Part shown: in pieces, positions 43,555-55,440 of the stretch
How positions within the stretch are numbered: position 1 is the stretch's first letter
Layout of the letters: each line of letters begins with the position of its first letter
Assembly: GCA_001414485.1 (NCBI GenBank)
Contig: LLEY01000002.1
Coordinates: 620,001-684,000, forward strand
From: Calycina herbarum
Taxonomy: Eukaryota > Ascomycota > Leotiomycetes > Helotiales > Pezizellaceae
DNA length: 64,000 nucleotides
Direction: 5' to 3'
Program-made: the position numbers and the translations under genes
Notes under the pieces: generated by a model
The model's input: only the letters and a program-made list of their open reading frames with translations
Told to the model about the DNA's origin: nothing
Databases searched by the model: none

Positions 43555-44860
43555 ATGAGCCCTTGTACACCACCAACCTTTAAGTCTCCTTTGGAACATG
43601 GGTCTCTTTCCAACTACCAATCTCGTCCAAAAAACATACTGGGAACTCCCAACGCACAGCTCCTTCGGTCGAGGGGGTCATTCAAGATGGAGGTTCCATA
43701 TACCAACCGGATTTTCAACCCAAAATATCCCCTAAATGTCACATGGAGTGTGATTCACAACCCAAAATCCGGCCTTACAAGCTGGTCTCCTGGTCCCTCC
43801 AGTTCCGCCAGAGTCCATCTTCTTGTGTTTGTCGACGGTGCATGCAAAAACAATGGAACTACGGAAGCTGTCGCGTCTTACGGTAAATTCTTCGGTCGGA
43901 ACTCTCCTTAAGATCGGTGGTCTCTACTTCCACAACCAAGGCCACAGACAAATCAATCCGCAGAGCTTTTTGCAGTCAAGTCGGCTATACATTTTTTGAT
44001 GAATGAGAGTTCGAGGCCGATTACTGCTCTTCCACATCCCTTGCGACATATTGTCATTCAAACGGATTCGTCATACGGTAAGTTAATACATACCTCGCTT
44101 GCTCCTCTCTATTTCTAGCAGGAACGATCGCAATTATCTTGCTCTTGCAAAGCACAATAATAGCCAAACCTTACCCTTGTTGTTGAGAGGTAATCGACAA
44201 ACTAACTCCTTCTTTCAGTAATCAAAGCTCTTACAGAACACATTTGGGTATGGCAGGAGAACGGTTTTCGAACTTCTCGAGGATTTCCCGTCGCTAATTA
44301 CGAACTTGTCGCTCAAATCCACTCCGACCAAAGAGCAACTTGGAATGCGCATCAAACTCCGACACATACCACGAGAAGAGAATCAGGAAGCCGATCGTCT
44401 AGCGGGCATTGCCTTGACAAACCAGAACATATTTCCATTTTGCAATGAGCCAGCCGTGATGGCGAACGCCGAATGGAGCCACGCTTCAAAATTCGATATA
44501 TCGTCAAGAACTCCTAAGGAAAATGCATATATTCAAAGAGTACTTCGTCGTCTCCAGTTTCCCCTTTTCAAAAACAGAGAAAACAAATGGGCGGACAATA
44601 TGATTTCCTTTATTTTTTGTCAAAAACTCAATTGTGAGGTAAAGTTTGAAGATAGCTTCAAGGGACTGCTTGGCATATCGTGGCGAAAAATCATTCGCAC
44701 GGAGAGGATTAAGATTATATAGGAGTTGTAGGAGAAGCAGAGTGACCTAAAGAAGATTCCTTGAGAATCGGTAGAAATACCTGGGTCGGACGAGCGGATT
44801 CGTTGCCATGAGAAGCTCGCACAACTTGGAACTTTTCTCTCCAAAATCGCCGAAGGTACG
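43555..44860 (+). pseudogene. RNase H-like protein, copy 2 (stop and frameshifts, intron kept)
   Basis: It starts in a frame with an N-terminal extension (from about 43555), then has LLVFVDGACKNNGT with the first catalytic Asp. TAA at 43909-43911 follows, where copy 1 has TAT. The frame goes on to QSAELFAVKSAI and VIQTDSSYG. An intron (44080-44219, GTAAGT...TTTCAG) leads to ALTEHIWVWQENGF. A frame change near 44320 precedes IPREENQEADRLAG and the C-terminal domain (IQRVLRRLQFP, NKWADNMISF). A weaker tail with HEKLAQLG matches copy 1's HKNIARLG. It lies in tandem, same strand, with copy 1. Confidence 0.75.
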
Positions 44861-44869
44861 TTTTCTGCC

Positions 44870-46190
44870 CTTTTTGTGTTGTCTCATCTACTTAAAATGT
44901 TATTGTATAGAGGATCTTGTTGGATGGATTTAGTATGATTATTGAAAGTGTGCGTTTACCGGATAAAAGCTCAGGAATAGGCGTAATTCTTGTGGGTTGA
45001 GAAGCGATTCACAGAAGAAAAGTAGTTTGTCTTTCAAGTAGCTTTCTAATAGGTTTCTCACCCAAGAAGTAACATGTATTTCATATGGAGTTGATGTCAA
45101 ATTGGGGTTTAAATTGGTATACGTTGCCTTCTTTGTTTCGACCTTCAGGTGAACTACTCCAGGACAGTTGTTCGAGGTCCTTTGGGAGAATTAAGAATTT
45201 AACTTTCCCATTCTTCTAAACAGATTCGGAGACCATTTTTAATTATCCAGAGAGTACCCGCACAATTCCAAACTAGGCAGGTCCTCTTGGAAGAAAGCGT
45301 CTTTCTTCACTCCGCAACATAATTGATGACAGGCCAATAACTTCAGTCACTCTGAGAAAGTAACACCCCGGAGAGAATGAAATAAATACGACATTAGTTT
45401 TATGTACATAACTAATTCTTCTGATATCGAGTACCGTTAAGCCAAGGTGGGTGCAGAAAACGGTGCGTAAATGACTGAGAAGTTGCGATATAATTGACTC
45501 CTCTTTTGGGTCATATTAACTTCATTACATCAACTAAGTTTTTTTATTGGGTTACTTCTTGGAGTGTTGAGAGACCGTTACAAAATGATAATATGTTTGT
45601 TTTGAGCGAGGCCATAATTTGACAGTGCAGTCAATTGAAAAGCGCAAAGAGATCACAGCTTCCCCTTCTTAGTAAAAAAAAAGATGTCTTAACTTGCACA
45701 AACTAAGCTAATATGATACGTTTCTTTACCTGCCCAAATAACTTCGCGCGTAAGGTCTGCCACGCCAACGAATCGCTAGTACCGTATTTCATTTGAAAAT
45801 GCCCAAGTCTCTTATATACTACTTCCTCTCCTTTCTTTGACCTTTCCAATACTAAACCTGGCCATACCTTCCTGGCTCCAGCCTGCCATAGTACCGCTAG
45901 TGAAGCACTCGTTTTTTCTCGTGGTATGTCTTTTTCATCAAGACTGACATCGCTGTGAATCTGTCGGGAACGAAATCACCTAGAGGAAGAGACACAACAA
46001 AATTTCCGTCTCGATGTTCAATCTCAGTACAGTAAGCACTAATAGTCAGACTAGCAAAATGGGATCCGGCGAAATGAGATCCAGCAAAATGGGACCGATC
46101 TAATGTATACGACTCAAAGTCAGGTATCGGATCCCCACTTAAGGGATATCAATGTATTGGGCCATCCATTGATGCCCAGCTCCAGCTGGG
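44870..46190. other. Non-coding gap
   Basis: 1.3 kb with no coding frame, RNA or mobile element recognised; one 15 bp tandem repeat lies at 46053-46097. Confidence 0.4.
46053..46097. repeat. Tandem repeat, 15 bp unit, three copies
   Basis: AGCAAAATGGGATCC, GGCGAAATGAGATCC and AGCAAAATGGGACCG follow each other head to tail. Confidence 0.75.
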
Positions 46191-46196
46191 GACATC

Positions 46197-47574
46197 TTAT
46201 TTCGTCATACGACCTGAAATTAACGTATTTTCTGTGATTTTATGTGTGGTTCTAGAAAATCGATTGTGATATCCAGGAGGTGGGACAACCCATTCTAGGC
46301 TTTGTGGAAGCATTATGCAGAAATGACCAACAATATAGACATCCTCCATAGCTTCCCCTATGCTTCTTGCAACAGCGGAAAGAGCGATGAGCCTATCTGT
46401 AGGTCGCGTAAGCTCCCGCTGCGAGTACTCATTCAAGATTTCCCACCAAGCCCCAGACAGATTCTCGCGAGTAAGTAGCCATTTCACAACCGATTCAAAT
46501 GTTTGTATGATTGGAAAGCGCATATTTTCAGGAATGCCGTGGTGAAATGACTCGCTGGCGTTGGTGAGCTGCTTACAGTCCCCAAAAGGCCCCCCGTGCC
46601 CAAAGCTAACAGTAGGTTCAGCCATCAAACGTTCTTGTAGAACCCAAGCACGCCGACCGAGAGGCTGCTTATAAAGTGCCCATGCGGCTTGTTTCGATAT
46701 CAAAAGGAGGTATAACATCTAGGATGTTACCGCCTGTAAGACAGCTTTCATTTGGGCTTCTAGGCCGTGCCAAAACCACGGTGAGAATACCCTTGGAATA
46801 GACCTCATGCATCCTTGTTAATTCAAATTCCCAGTCCTGAATGCTTCCTTCACCAGATTGTATAATGCACAGGGAATCTATCCAGAGATATCGAACCGAC
46901 AAACCTTGCAGAAGTTCACAGCCTTCTGGAAAGCAAGAGGAAAACTTGCCAAGGGGACCTCTCTCTACAAATACCATAATCAGCAACTGTCAAAGTAAAA
47001 TAAGGGGAAAACATACCTGGAGCTCCAGATGATTCGACGCGGTGAGACGTAAAAATCTCGGATTAGGCCCCCAGCAATAACTCAATGGTGCATATGAACC
47101 CGAAATTTTTTCTGCAGGGTAAATAAGTCGAAGTGGCGCGTGTTCCATTTGCAAGCATTGTGCTTGTTCAAACACGTCCTCAGCCGATTCTGCACTCTAG
47201 GAATAGGAATAGGAACAGACTGGGGGATAGTCGCATTTCTATCTCTGATGCGGGCCTCTCGGTACCCAAGAATGAGGCAGGACAAGCCACGAAGTCCCAT
47301 AGATCTCTTTCTTTTTTACCATTAATTAGCATCACAAGAATCATACGAACTTCCGTTGTCGCCTCAGCCTCTCCTCGGGAAATAAAATATGTAAAAGGCT
47401 CCACAAGACAATTTTCGAAAGCTCCTGTCTTTTGGAGAGCAGAATGCAGCAGATGCTGGCAAATGAAGCAGCCAGCTGCGGCGGCTGTACGGAAGGATAC
47501 CGGATCAGCAGATCAGGATGATGGTATCCCTCACTTCTGCTGTCAAACATGGGCGTACATCTTTCGCAGAGCAT
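46197..47574 (-). pseudogene. HET-domain (heterokaryon incompatibility-type) protein, frameshifted
   Basis: The minus strand carries the full order of a HET protein: an N-terminal zinc-ribbon-like start (MLCERCTPMF, then AAAAGCFICQHLL), and HAPLRLIYPAEKISGSYAPL followed by SYCWG. An intron after LELQ, near 47012, probably follows. Then come LSVRYLWIDSLCIIQSGEG, WEFELTRMHEVYSKG, RRAWVLQERL, and a C-terminal LTRPTDRLIALSAVARSIG with a WVVPP-type end. Frame breaks lie near 47520, in the segment at about 47190, and near 46680 where GTL meets a stop just before KQPLGRRAW. HET proteins trigger cell death on non-self recognition. I read this as a dead copy; some breaks might be missed introns, but not the one at 46680. 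Confidence 0.75.
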
Positions 47575-47579
47575 TTTGA

Positions 47580-48156
47580 TTCGGTTTATCCAATAGCGGA
47601 CTTCCAGACAGGAAACATCCGGATCACGGAATGTAACCTGTCCCACCCCCACCCCCACGCCCCGGCACCCTGAGCTTGCATTCCTGGTTTTCTATAGGTT
47701 GGATCTCGAGCACTTGAATTACATGTGAAGTACGGTCAATATATACATCAATTGATACAATTGCCTCTTTTCCAAATAGCCCTGATAGAAGCAATTCTCC
47801 GAGACGTAGTAACAGAAGGCATAACCAAGAATATGATTCATTACACAACAGCACAGAATAACCTCATTCGAGATATCCTCACCTCTTCTTCCGCTCTCGG
47901 CCTTCTTTTCAGCAAAAGGGTTATCTTCGCGTTTCAAAAGAAGGATTTTCGTTCAATCATTATATATTTCTGACGTTGATCAAGGTATGAATAAGTCTCT
48001 CTTAGAATAGCTTTTTCTAATTTCGCGAATTAGGCGAGATGTATCTGAAAGTCTTCGTGCTAGTATCTTTTCTTCAGAGGACTCGAGAAGAAAAAAGCTG
48101 GAAATTTCAATAAAGTAATGATAGTCGGTGTCCTCTATACCACTCACCCTCGGGAT
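47580..48156. other. Non-coding gap
   Basis: Open frames without motifs on both strands; left flank of the MITE. Confidence 0.35.
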
Positions 48157-48680
48157 GGTCGGTCTTTTTAATTTGTCCAGTCGGATTAATAGATAATGCT
48201 CTTCCAGGATATCAAAACCCACTTTGAGGCTATTCACGAGTCATGGAAATTGGCATAGAAATAGAAATAAGGTAAAAATAAAGAGTAGAAATAAGATAAA
48301 TTCTAGCTAGTTTACAAGTGTATTTCCCCTACTAAATAATGAAGGATCTACTTGATCTTCTAAATCAAGTTCTTCTTCTATATCATACTCTGTATCCTCT
48401 TCAAAGGTCTTGTTATAGTTAACATCCACTCTATAAGTTCAAGGCAAGGTGAAGACATAGAAGATAGTAGAAAGAATATATAGGTTTTAAGCTATAAAAT
48501 GCTAAAGTCTTTTAGTAAAAAGGCTTAGAACTGACTGAGTAATAACTGGTGATATAGATAGAGGTTCTTAAAGTTCATGATACTTTGAAACCTTCTTGCA
48601 TTGACGTCTACGCTCAGCCCCGTATTTATTATAATCCGGGTGGACTAATTTAAAAGTTGGACTAATTAAAAAGACCGACC
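48157..48680. mobile_element. Non-autonomous DNA transposon (MITE-type, ~524 bp)
   Basis: The left end GGTCGGTCTTTTTAATTTGT at 48157 is repeated inverted at the right end (ACTAATTAAAAAGACCGACC, 48661-48680). Similarity continues inward (GTCGGATTAATA against CCGGATTATAATA) with an extra ~17 bp repeat in the right arm, and weakly outward for about 12 bp. Inside, the minus strand at about 48302-48440 keeps an acidic frame (FEEDTEYDIEEELDLEDQV) ending in a stop. It looks like the acidic C-terminus of a DNA transposase. No target duplication could be fixed. It is probably a deletion derivative of a larger transposon. Confidence 0.6.
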
Positions 48681-48981
48681 CTCTCGTAGGGAGGATGGTG
48701 GTGCGTAGACGAGTGGGTTGGTGGAGCCGACGATCAATGATAGACAGCAAAAGTATCGGTTGGTTCGGATCTCCCCAAAGTCCGATGTAACACTCCGAGA
48801 TACACGCCACAATTATTGCTCTTATAAATCAACCCCCCTCAAACTTTAGATTCGTGGATAGTTGTTACTTCCAAATCCTTCGAGTCCCCTACCTTGCCTC
48901 ACCTCATTCTAATTTCATTGTCGTTTGCCACACTGTCCCTAGACGGAGTAGAATAGATTTAGACTCTCTCAAACAGCAAAA

Positions 48982-50032
48982 ATGGCTTCGCAACCCTTAG
49001 CTACAACCTCAATCGAGGCTCCAAACCTCTTCAATGTCAACGGACTCGTAGCAGTAATCACGGGAGGCGGATCAGGTGACTTCCATCCTCACCCCAATAT
49101 TTCCAAAAGAAAGTCCCTCAGCTTGAAACTCTAACACCTCCTTCCAGGAATCGGTTTGATGATGGCCCGATCCCTAGCCCTAAACGGGGCCTCAAAGGTC
49201 TACATCATCGGCCGCCGTAAAGAAGTCCTAGAAGCAGCCTCAAAATCCATCCCCAGCCCCAACATCATCATCCCCCTCGTCGGCGACGTAACCTCGCAAG
49301 AATCTCTCAGCAGCATAGTAAAAAAGATCCAGTCAGAAGTAGGCTACATAAACCTCCTCATCGCAAACTCCGGAATCGCTGGGCCAATCCCCTCCCAAAA
49401 CCCCAGTACCTACACCTCCGTCTCGGACCTGCGAAACTCTTTCCTCGGTCCCGGCGCAGAAGCAAGCGGACAAGAGGGATTCGAGAGGTTTGTAGATACA
49501 TTTAGGGTAAACAATGCAGCGGTATGGTATACCATAATTCAGTTCCTGGAGTTGCTAGATGAGGGGAATAAGAAAGGGAATGTGGTACAGAAAAGCCAGG
49601 TTATTGCCACGGGGAGTATTGGGGCCTTTTTGAGGGTTGTGAAGAGTGGGTATGCGTATGGGGAGACGAAAGCCGCGGTTACGCATATGTGTAAGCAGCT
49701 TGCTACGGGTTTGGCGCCTTTTGGGATTAGATGTAATGCTCTTGCTCCTGGGCGTAAGTTTGATTCCTATCTCTATTGTTACATTGGCCGTGGAGAAGTC
49801 TCGAGATTTGGAAACTAATAATCTTCACATAGTGTTTCCATCCGACCTAGCAGCGAAGTTGATCGGTGATGGGGTCTTCACACGCGACCATACCCCACTG
49901 GAAAGAGCAGGCGACGAAGAAGACATGGCTGGCGTCATCTTATTCATGGCAAGTAGAGCTGGAGCCTACTGTACCGGGAATGTGATGGTAATTGATGGAG
50001 GGCGTATGTCGGTGACTCCCTGCTCTTATTGA
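48982..50032 (+). CDS. Short-chain dehydrogenase/reductase (SDR)
   Basis: Three exons (48982-49075, 49148-49753, 49833-50032) give 299 residues. The first intron interrupts the cofactor motif TGGGSGIG (residues 27-34), with the second half in exon 2. LIANSGIAG replaces the common NNAG motif. The catalytic serine lies in IATGSIGAF, and YGETK (Tyr 202, Lys 206) is the YxxxK pair. GIRCNALAPG and the C-terminal FMASRAGAYCTGNVMVIDGG are classical-SDR landmarks. It uses NAD(P)H to interconvert alcohols and carbonyls; the substrate is unknown. There is no TM segment, so it is cytosolic. Frames and splice sites are all intact. Confidence 0.93.
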
Positions 50033-53000
50033 AACCCCAAACAGAATAAATGGGACATTGAAAAAGTAAGGAAACTGGGAAACGATTCAAATCCACGAGA
50101 CGGCAATCCAAGCAAGCAAACAGATTTTAGAGTTGGCAAGCAGTGAGCGACTTGAAATGAGTACATAGTATCAAGATAGAAAACAAACTATCTTATCTCC
50201 ACTCAGTATGAACATGAAGACCGCGAGACAAAAATAGCTGCATGTGGCACGTCGATCATTATATCACCGTACTACATCGAGGCCAACATACTTTTCAAAA
50301 TTGGCGTGGCGATGGGGTACAGAGACCAACGAAAACAGCATGAAACCTCGATAAAAATTCCCACTCCCATAGTTAACCCGACCCCAAAGCAACATATATC
50401 ATAGATCAAGAACCTGTACCGGAAATATCGCGAGAAGGAGAATGATCGGGGATGCGAGAGGAAGTCCCATTTTTCCCATCACAGATGTCGGGGTGGCCCA
50501 AGAAAGAAAGCAACAACACAAAACGAGAAGCCAAATAAACAGTTGAGACCCTATGTCCAAAGAAAATAAAGGAAAACAAGGCGGGCCAAGACTCGAGGTT
50601 CCCCAGAGGCAAAAAGTAGATTGAAGACTTTGCACGAGTCTTGACGTAAACGAGAATGACGAGTCGCGGCCTTGGAGCAGAGATGATGTGCATGAAAAAT
50701 CTAGCACAATTAATACGGGGCGCTGATCCTTTTGACCATATGATATATTGCAATGTATACCTGACAAGCGAGTGGCCAACTCAAAAGTAGATGAGGTCGT
50801 CAGCGGAAGAATATAAAAGTATTGGAAATACAACCACCAAATCAAATTGGCGCAGGTACCAAGCCACCTTCATAAACAACGAGGTATTTATTTCGCGGTA
50901 TTGAAAACCCTCATCCAGCCAACCAAGAGAATACATACCTAATTTCCATCGTGGTACTGACGCGGTGAGAATCGGCGAATTACTTGAACAGCGGTAGTCA
51001 ATACATCAGCCTCAACCCACTAGACCCTTTGAGATTTGACGAAGTACATTGAGCCTCAGTGTCGCATTGCTTATCGGCAAAATAACAGGATACCTCTCTC
51101 CGGAGATCGGCCGTGGAAAGAGAGAGGGAGATAGGATGAATGGCAATCACCACGTTCCTTTCAGCCTTCTCGGGTACCGTGACCGAAGATGGGCATCTAG
51201 GGCTCGTCACCGTGGCTGTGCATCTCGAAGCACTTTCGTGGACCGCTGAAAAGTTTTGAAATTTGAGTAACTCTTGTACGATGAAAGAAAGTACCTAAGT
51301 TGCCTATATGTATTTTAATGAAATAATGCAATGCTCAAAAAAATCGTGCAATAGAGTAATCGTGCAAGAAGTCATCAAAATTCGATAGTACACTATCCTA
51401 TTAACACCGCGTAGACAGCTCATCTATCAACCAGAATTATGAGCACTAAAGTTAATTTGGCATATCAAGCGAATAAATAATCTGTCAGCGAGCCATGCAG
51501 TAAGAAGATCTTCCAAGGCCCTTCTAACCGAGCCTTGGGCCCGCAGGCGACAACCTCTGAGATATTGAACTGGCAGAGATAAGAGAAGTACCAAGAAAAG
51601 ATGATGAAGGACGTAAAATGAAGCTGCCATAAACTCATGATACCCCACTTGCTCGTCAGTCCGAGAGAAGCAAGGACTCTTGCCACTTTGAACAGTTTCT
51701 CGGTCCATAACCAATACGGGAGAGCATGCCGAACGTCTCCTATTTCAAGCTCTAGTCACGAAGATCTCTCAAGATCTGGTGGCTGAGATCGGAAAATACC
51801 GAGATGAAAAAAGCAATTCCTCAATGAATCCTGGGCCTTGGTACCAAACGCCTGATCAGGCGCAGAGGAAGAAGTATATTAGGCGTGGTGACCCGAAAAG
51901 TCTCGCCGAAAAAACATCATCCCCAAGGTGTGGAATAGATGAACTGATGCACCTTCCCGCCAGGAACAATGAATTGTTTTTCCGATTCCGAAAAACTTGA
52001 ATTCCTATCAAATCTCTCGCGGCGCTTAGTCTGCGGAAGAACGGGAAAATCTACCGTGAGTGCGTTGTATGTACCAAGACTCTATATCAGATCAGCTGTC
52101 ATGAAAAGTTAATTTGTTTGTGGAAAGGCACATTACCTTACAATGAAAGTTGAATGAGCTGTGGACCTCGGTGGCTACACAAGTGAGCTGAGTAAAATGC
52201 AATTGGACGTGATGAACATGAGGGGCAAAGGACCATCATATTACTTACTTTATGATCGCGCGGACCAATAGTATGGCGAGGTCGGATGAGCTAAGCTACA
52301 TTGGGCTATTTTGAATTTAGCCGACTGTCTGAGGTTGATTTAAAGGAGGGCCATCACCACCGCTCGGCATAAGGAGTAAGCTTTCCCCGCACCCGGTGAC
52401 AAGGGGGAGCCTTGAACGTTTGCCGCCATATCATTTGTAAACTTAGAAGAGCTGTCTCTCGAGCGATACAACTTCCCCAGATTTCCCCAAAGCTTGGCGT
52501 CTGTTCGCGTTGCGTTTCCCCACAGAAGTAAGCGATTGTCCTCGTGTAGTGCCTATGTCACCTCTCACAAGGGAGAAAACATTGCGAGGCTCAGATGACC
52601 TTTTGCATTGAAGTCAGGCCTGTATCTGCAAGGTACACGACAAGATGCTTGCTTCTTGAATCGCGCTCGCTTCCAAAAACAGCCTGTTTTCGACCTTTCT
52701 CGAATCAGCGTTTGGAGGAGTGTACATGGATTCATGATCAAAAGTGACTAAAATCAAAATTCAGGGTGATGGCATACCAAGAATCTTAAAATGAAACCAT
52801 ACTGGTTGGCTGCAGGGCTGCGCTCACTTCTGAGCTCGTCTGCACCCCACCTTCTCCCCAGCGTTCGGGCTAGTTTCCTCCGCATCCGATCTCCATAAAA
52901 ATTGCAGTTTGTAGTTGCTCAAAGACGGCATACGAGATATGAAATATGGGGTAGACATCAACGATGTGCCTCAATACAGTTAGATGTCTGTGGGGAACAT

Positions 53001-53120
53001 GAGATTCCGGCTGCTTATACTCCGCCGGTTGTCTCCCCGCAATCCCATACTTTGATATCCAATGATACTGAAGGTTGTAAGTGTAGGGGCGAAAAGAAAT
53101 TTGTTCTGTGATAGTTATAT
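50033..53120. other. 3.1 kb gap, promoter of GH7 at its right end
   Basis: No supported gene. ORFs at 50399-50845 and 51427-51714 (minus) and 51779-52000 (plus) have no motifs. Within 220 bp of the GH7 start are two hexamers matching the CreA consensus SYGGRG: GTGGGG at 52990-52995, and CCCCGC at 53035-53040 (reverse strand). Confidence 0.4.
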
Positions 53121-53124
53121 CCCA

Positions 53125-53130
53125 TATAAG
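53125..53130 (+). promoter_or_regulatory. TATAAG box of the GH7 gene
   Basis: TATAAG 66-71 bp upstream of the GH7 start codon. A pyrimidine-rich leader (CTCTCTTCCCTTC) follows, typical of strongly expressed fungal genes. Confidence 0.6.
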
Positions 53131-53195
53131 TTCAGAGTACTTCCTCTTTCTCTCTTCCCTTCATCCACCAAGCTCAGCATCCCAAGTCTTTCACA

Positions 53196-54673
53196 ATGCT
53201 TACCTCCGCCCTCGCCTTTTCTGCCCTTCTTGTTTCTGTCCGCGCCCAATTGGCCGGGACATTGAAGACAGAAACCCACCCTGCTCTCACTGTCAGTCAG
53301 TGTACCGCTAGCGGATGCTCAACCAAGGCACAATCCATTACCATCGACGCGAACTGGAGATGGCTTCACAACAAGGTTGGATATACGAACTGCTACACTG
53401 GTAACACCTGGAACGCCACTGTTTGCCCCGATGGCAAAACTTGCGCATCGAACTGTATGTTGGAGGGGGCCGACTACTCTGCCACCTATGGTATCACCAC
53501 ATCCGGCAACTCGTTGAAACTCAACTTTGTCACTAAGGGCGACAATACCAATGTTGGTTCCCGAACATATCTCATGGCAAGCGACACAAAGTACCAAATG
53601 TTGAAGCTCATGAACCAAGAATTCACATTCGATGTGGACGTGTCGAACCTTCCTTGCGGTTTGAACGGTGCCCTTTACTTCACTGAAATGGCAGAAGACG
53701 GTGGTTTATCCAAGTACTCGACAAACAAGGCCGGTGCCAAGTTCGGAACTGGATATTGTGATGCTCAATGTCCTCAAGATGTGAAGTTCATCAACGGAGA
53801 GGCAAGTCCCATGCTAAGAAATAAGGAGAACTGTGGCTAACATCAGTAAAGGCAAATTCTGTAGGGTGGACTCCAGCCACCAATGATCCCAACGCTGGAG
53901 GTGGACAATATGGAACTTGCTGTAACGAGATGGATATCTGGGAAGGTAACTCCATCTCAACAGCATACACACCGTAAGGACCCCCGTTCCAAACAAAACT
54001 GCCCGGACTAATAATATGTAGTCATCCTTGTTCCGTCCAGGGACAGACTCGATGCCAAGGAGCCGACTGTGGTATTGGTGCCCGATACTCGTCCCTCTGC
54101 GATGCTGATGGATGTGATTTCAACTCTTTCCGTATGGGCAACACCGGATTCTACGGTCCTGGTGGAACTCTCGACACCAAAAAGCCAATGACGGTGGTCA
54201 CTCAATTCATCTCCACCGACGGAACTGCCAACGGCGACTTGAAGGAGATCAAACGATTCTATGTCCAGGGCGGAAAGACATTTGCCAACTCGGACTCCAC
54301 AATTGCTGGTGCTTCCGGCAACTCCTTGACTGACGACTTCTGTGCCAACCAAAAGACTGCGTTCGGAGACCAAAACATCTTCAAGGCCCGAGGAGGAATG
54401 AAGGTTATGGGTGATGCCATCAAAAGCGGTATGGTTCTTGTCATGTCCATCTGGGATGACCACAGTGCCAACATGCTCTGGCTCGATGCCCCTTACCCAC
54501 CAGAGAAAGATGCAACCGAACCAGGTGTTGCCCGAGGAACATGCTCGCGCGACTCTGGTAAGCCAGAGGATGTTGAGAAGAACAGCCCAGGCGCCTCCGT
54601 CACCTACTCCAACATCAAATGGGGTCCAATCGGCTCCACCTTCACGGCTCCTGCCATCAAGGGCCGCGCATAA
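53196..54673 (+). CDS. GH7 cellobiohydrolase (cellulase)
   Basis: Three exons (53196-53801, 53852-53973, 54022-54673) give 459 residues. A signal peptide ([17 protein letters not shown]) is followed by [12 protein letters not shown]. The catalytic signature [14 protein letters not shown] has Glu 228 (nucleophile), Asp 230 and Glu 233 (acid/base). [17 protein letters not shown] and [20 protein letters not shown] are further GH7 blocks. The enzyme releases cellobiose from reducing ends of cellulose outside the cell. There is no linker or CBM1, so it is a catalytic core only. The first intron begins GCAAGT and ends AAAG, a GC-AG intron, since GAG/GCA must join for the conserved ANSVGW stretch. 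Confidence 0.97.
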
Positions 54674-54679
54674 GGAATG

Positions 54680-55440
54680 ATCCAGTTCGGCCCTCGGTAG
54701 GCAGGAGAAGCTCCGCTGCGGGAGAGATATCCTCAATAGATGGCTAGATCTTATAGTTCTTTTGTAGATACGCAGCTTGTCTGTACATAGATTGATTAGT
54801 GTATTTTCTTCTTCTTTGTATCTAGTTTTGGGGAAGGGAATATTTAGCTTAGGAGGTGGAAATGTTACCAAGGAAAAGTACATACATTTTGAAAACAAAT
54901 GGCAATTGACAACTCCAACAATCCCTCCAAGCTTCGATACTTGAGTAACAATGAGCTTCAACAAAGACCGACTCTTTGGAATTGTTCCAGGAAATACAAT
55001 TTTGGGCGCTCCTATCTTATTCCGTCAATTAAATGTTTCCAAGCTTGTGAAGTCCCAGTCTAGTGATCTCTATCCTGTGGTCTGATTTCGATCGGTTCGC
55101 GTTGTGTTTCAATTGTTGGTTTAAAGAGGCCAACCCGTGTGTGGTGAAGGTGCATATTGATTGAACCCTGATAGGGGCTTTAGTAAATGGACGTGGCATA
55201 TTTAATCGCACAAGAGAATAACAAGACAAGCCCCGTATTATCAGAGAGACGGCGATGGTTGTGGTGTTGAAGTGAGTAACGGCGAAGAGAGATCTTAAGG
55301 GAAGTGAGTTCAGGCTGGGCTGGGCTGGGTTCCCCGCTAACTTACATCACTAAAGCCGCACCCCCCGCAACTCATGATGGGCTCTGGAAAATAAAAATAG
55401 GCTCCCTCAGCAACCTGAAATACCACCCTCAATTCACACA
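54680..55440. other. Non-coding gap
   Basis: GH7 3' UTR and Bud22 promoter; nothing else recognised. Confidence 0.45.

Noticed and set aside
40093..46097. CRISPR-like arrays at the short tandem repeats
   Set aside because: The units (11 and 15 bp) are contiguous without spacers and the genome is eukaryotic; they are simple tandem repeats.
17394..50032. Secondary-metabolite cluster made of P450, methyltransferase, type III PKS and SDR
   Set aside because: The genes are 18-30 kb apart with unrelated genes and pseudogenes between; only the P450 and methyltransferase are adjacent.
50399..50845. 148-codon hydrophobic minus-strand ORF
   Set aside because: Overlaps a second equally long ORF in another frame, with no recognisable family; likely 3' non-coding DNA of the SDR gene.
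54008..54964. 318-codon ORF on the minus strand
   Set aside because: It lies antisense to the GH7 exon 3, whose frame, catalytic motifs and splice sites are clear; codon bias of the sense gene creates the shadow frame.
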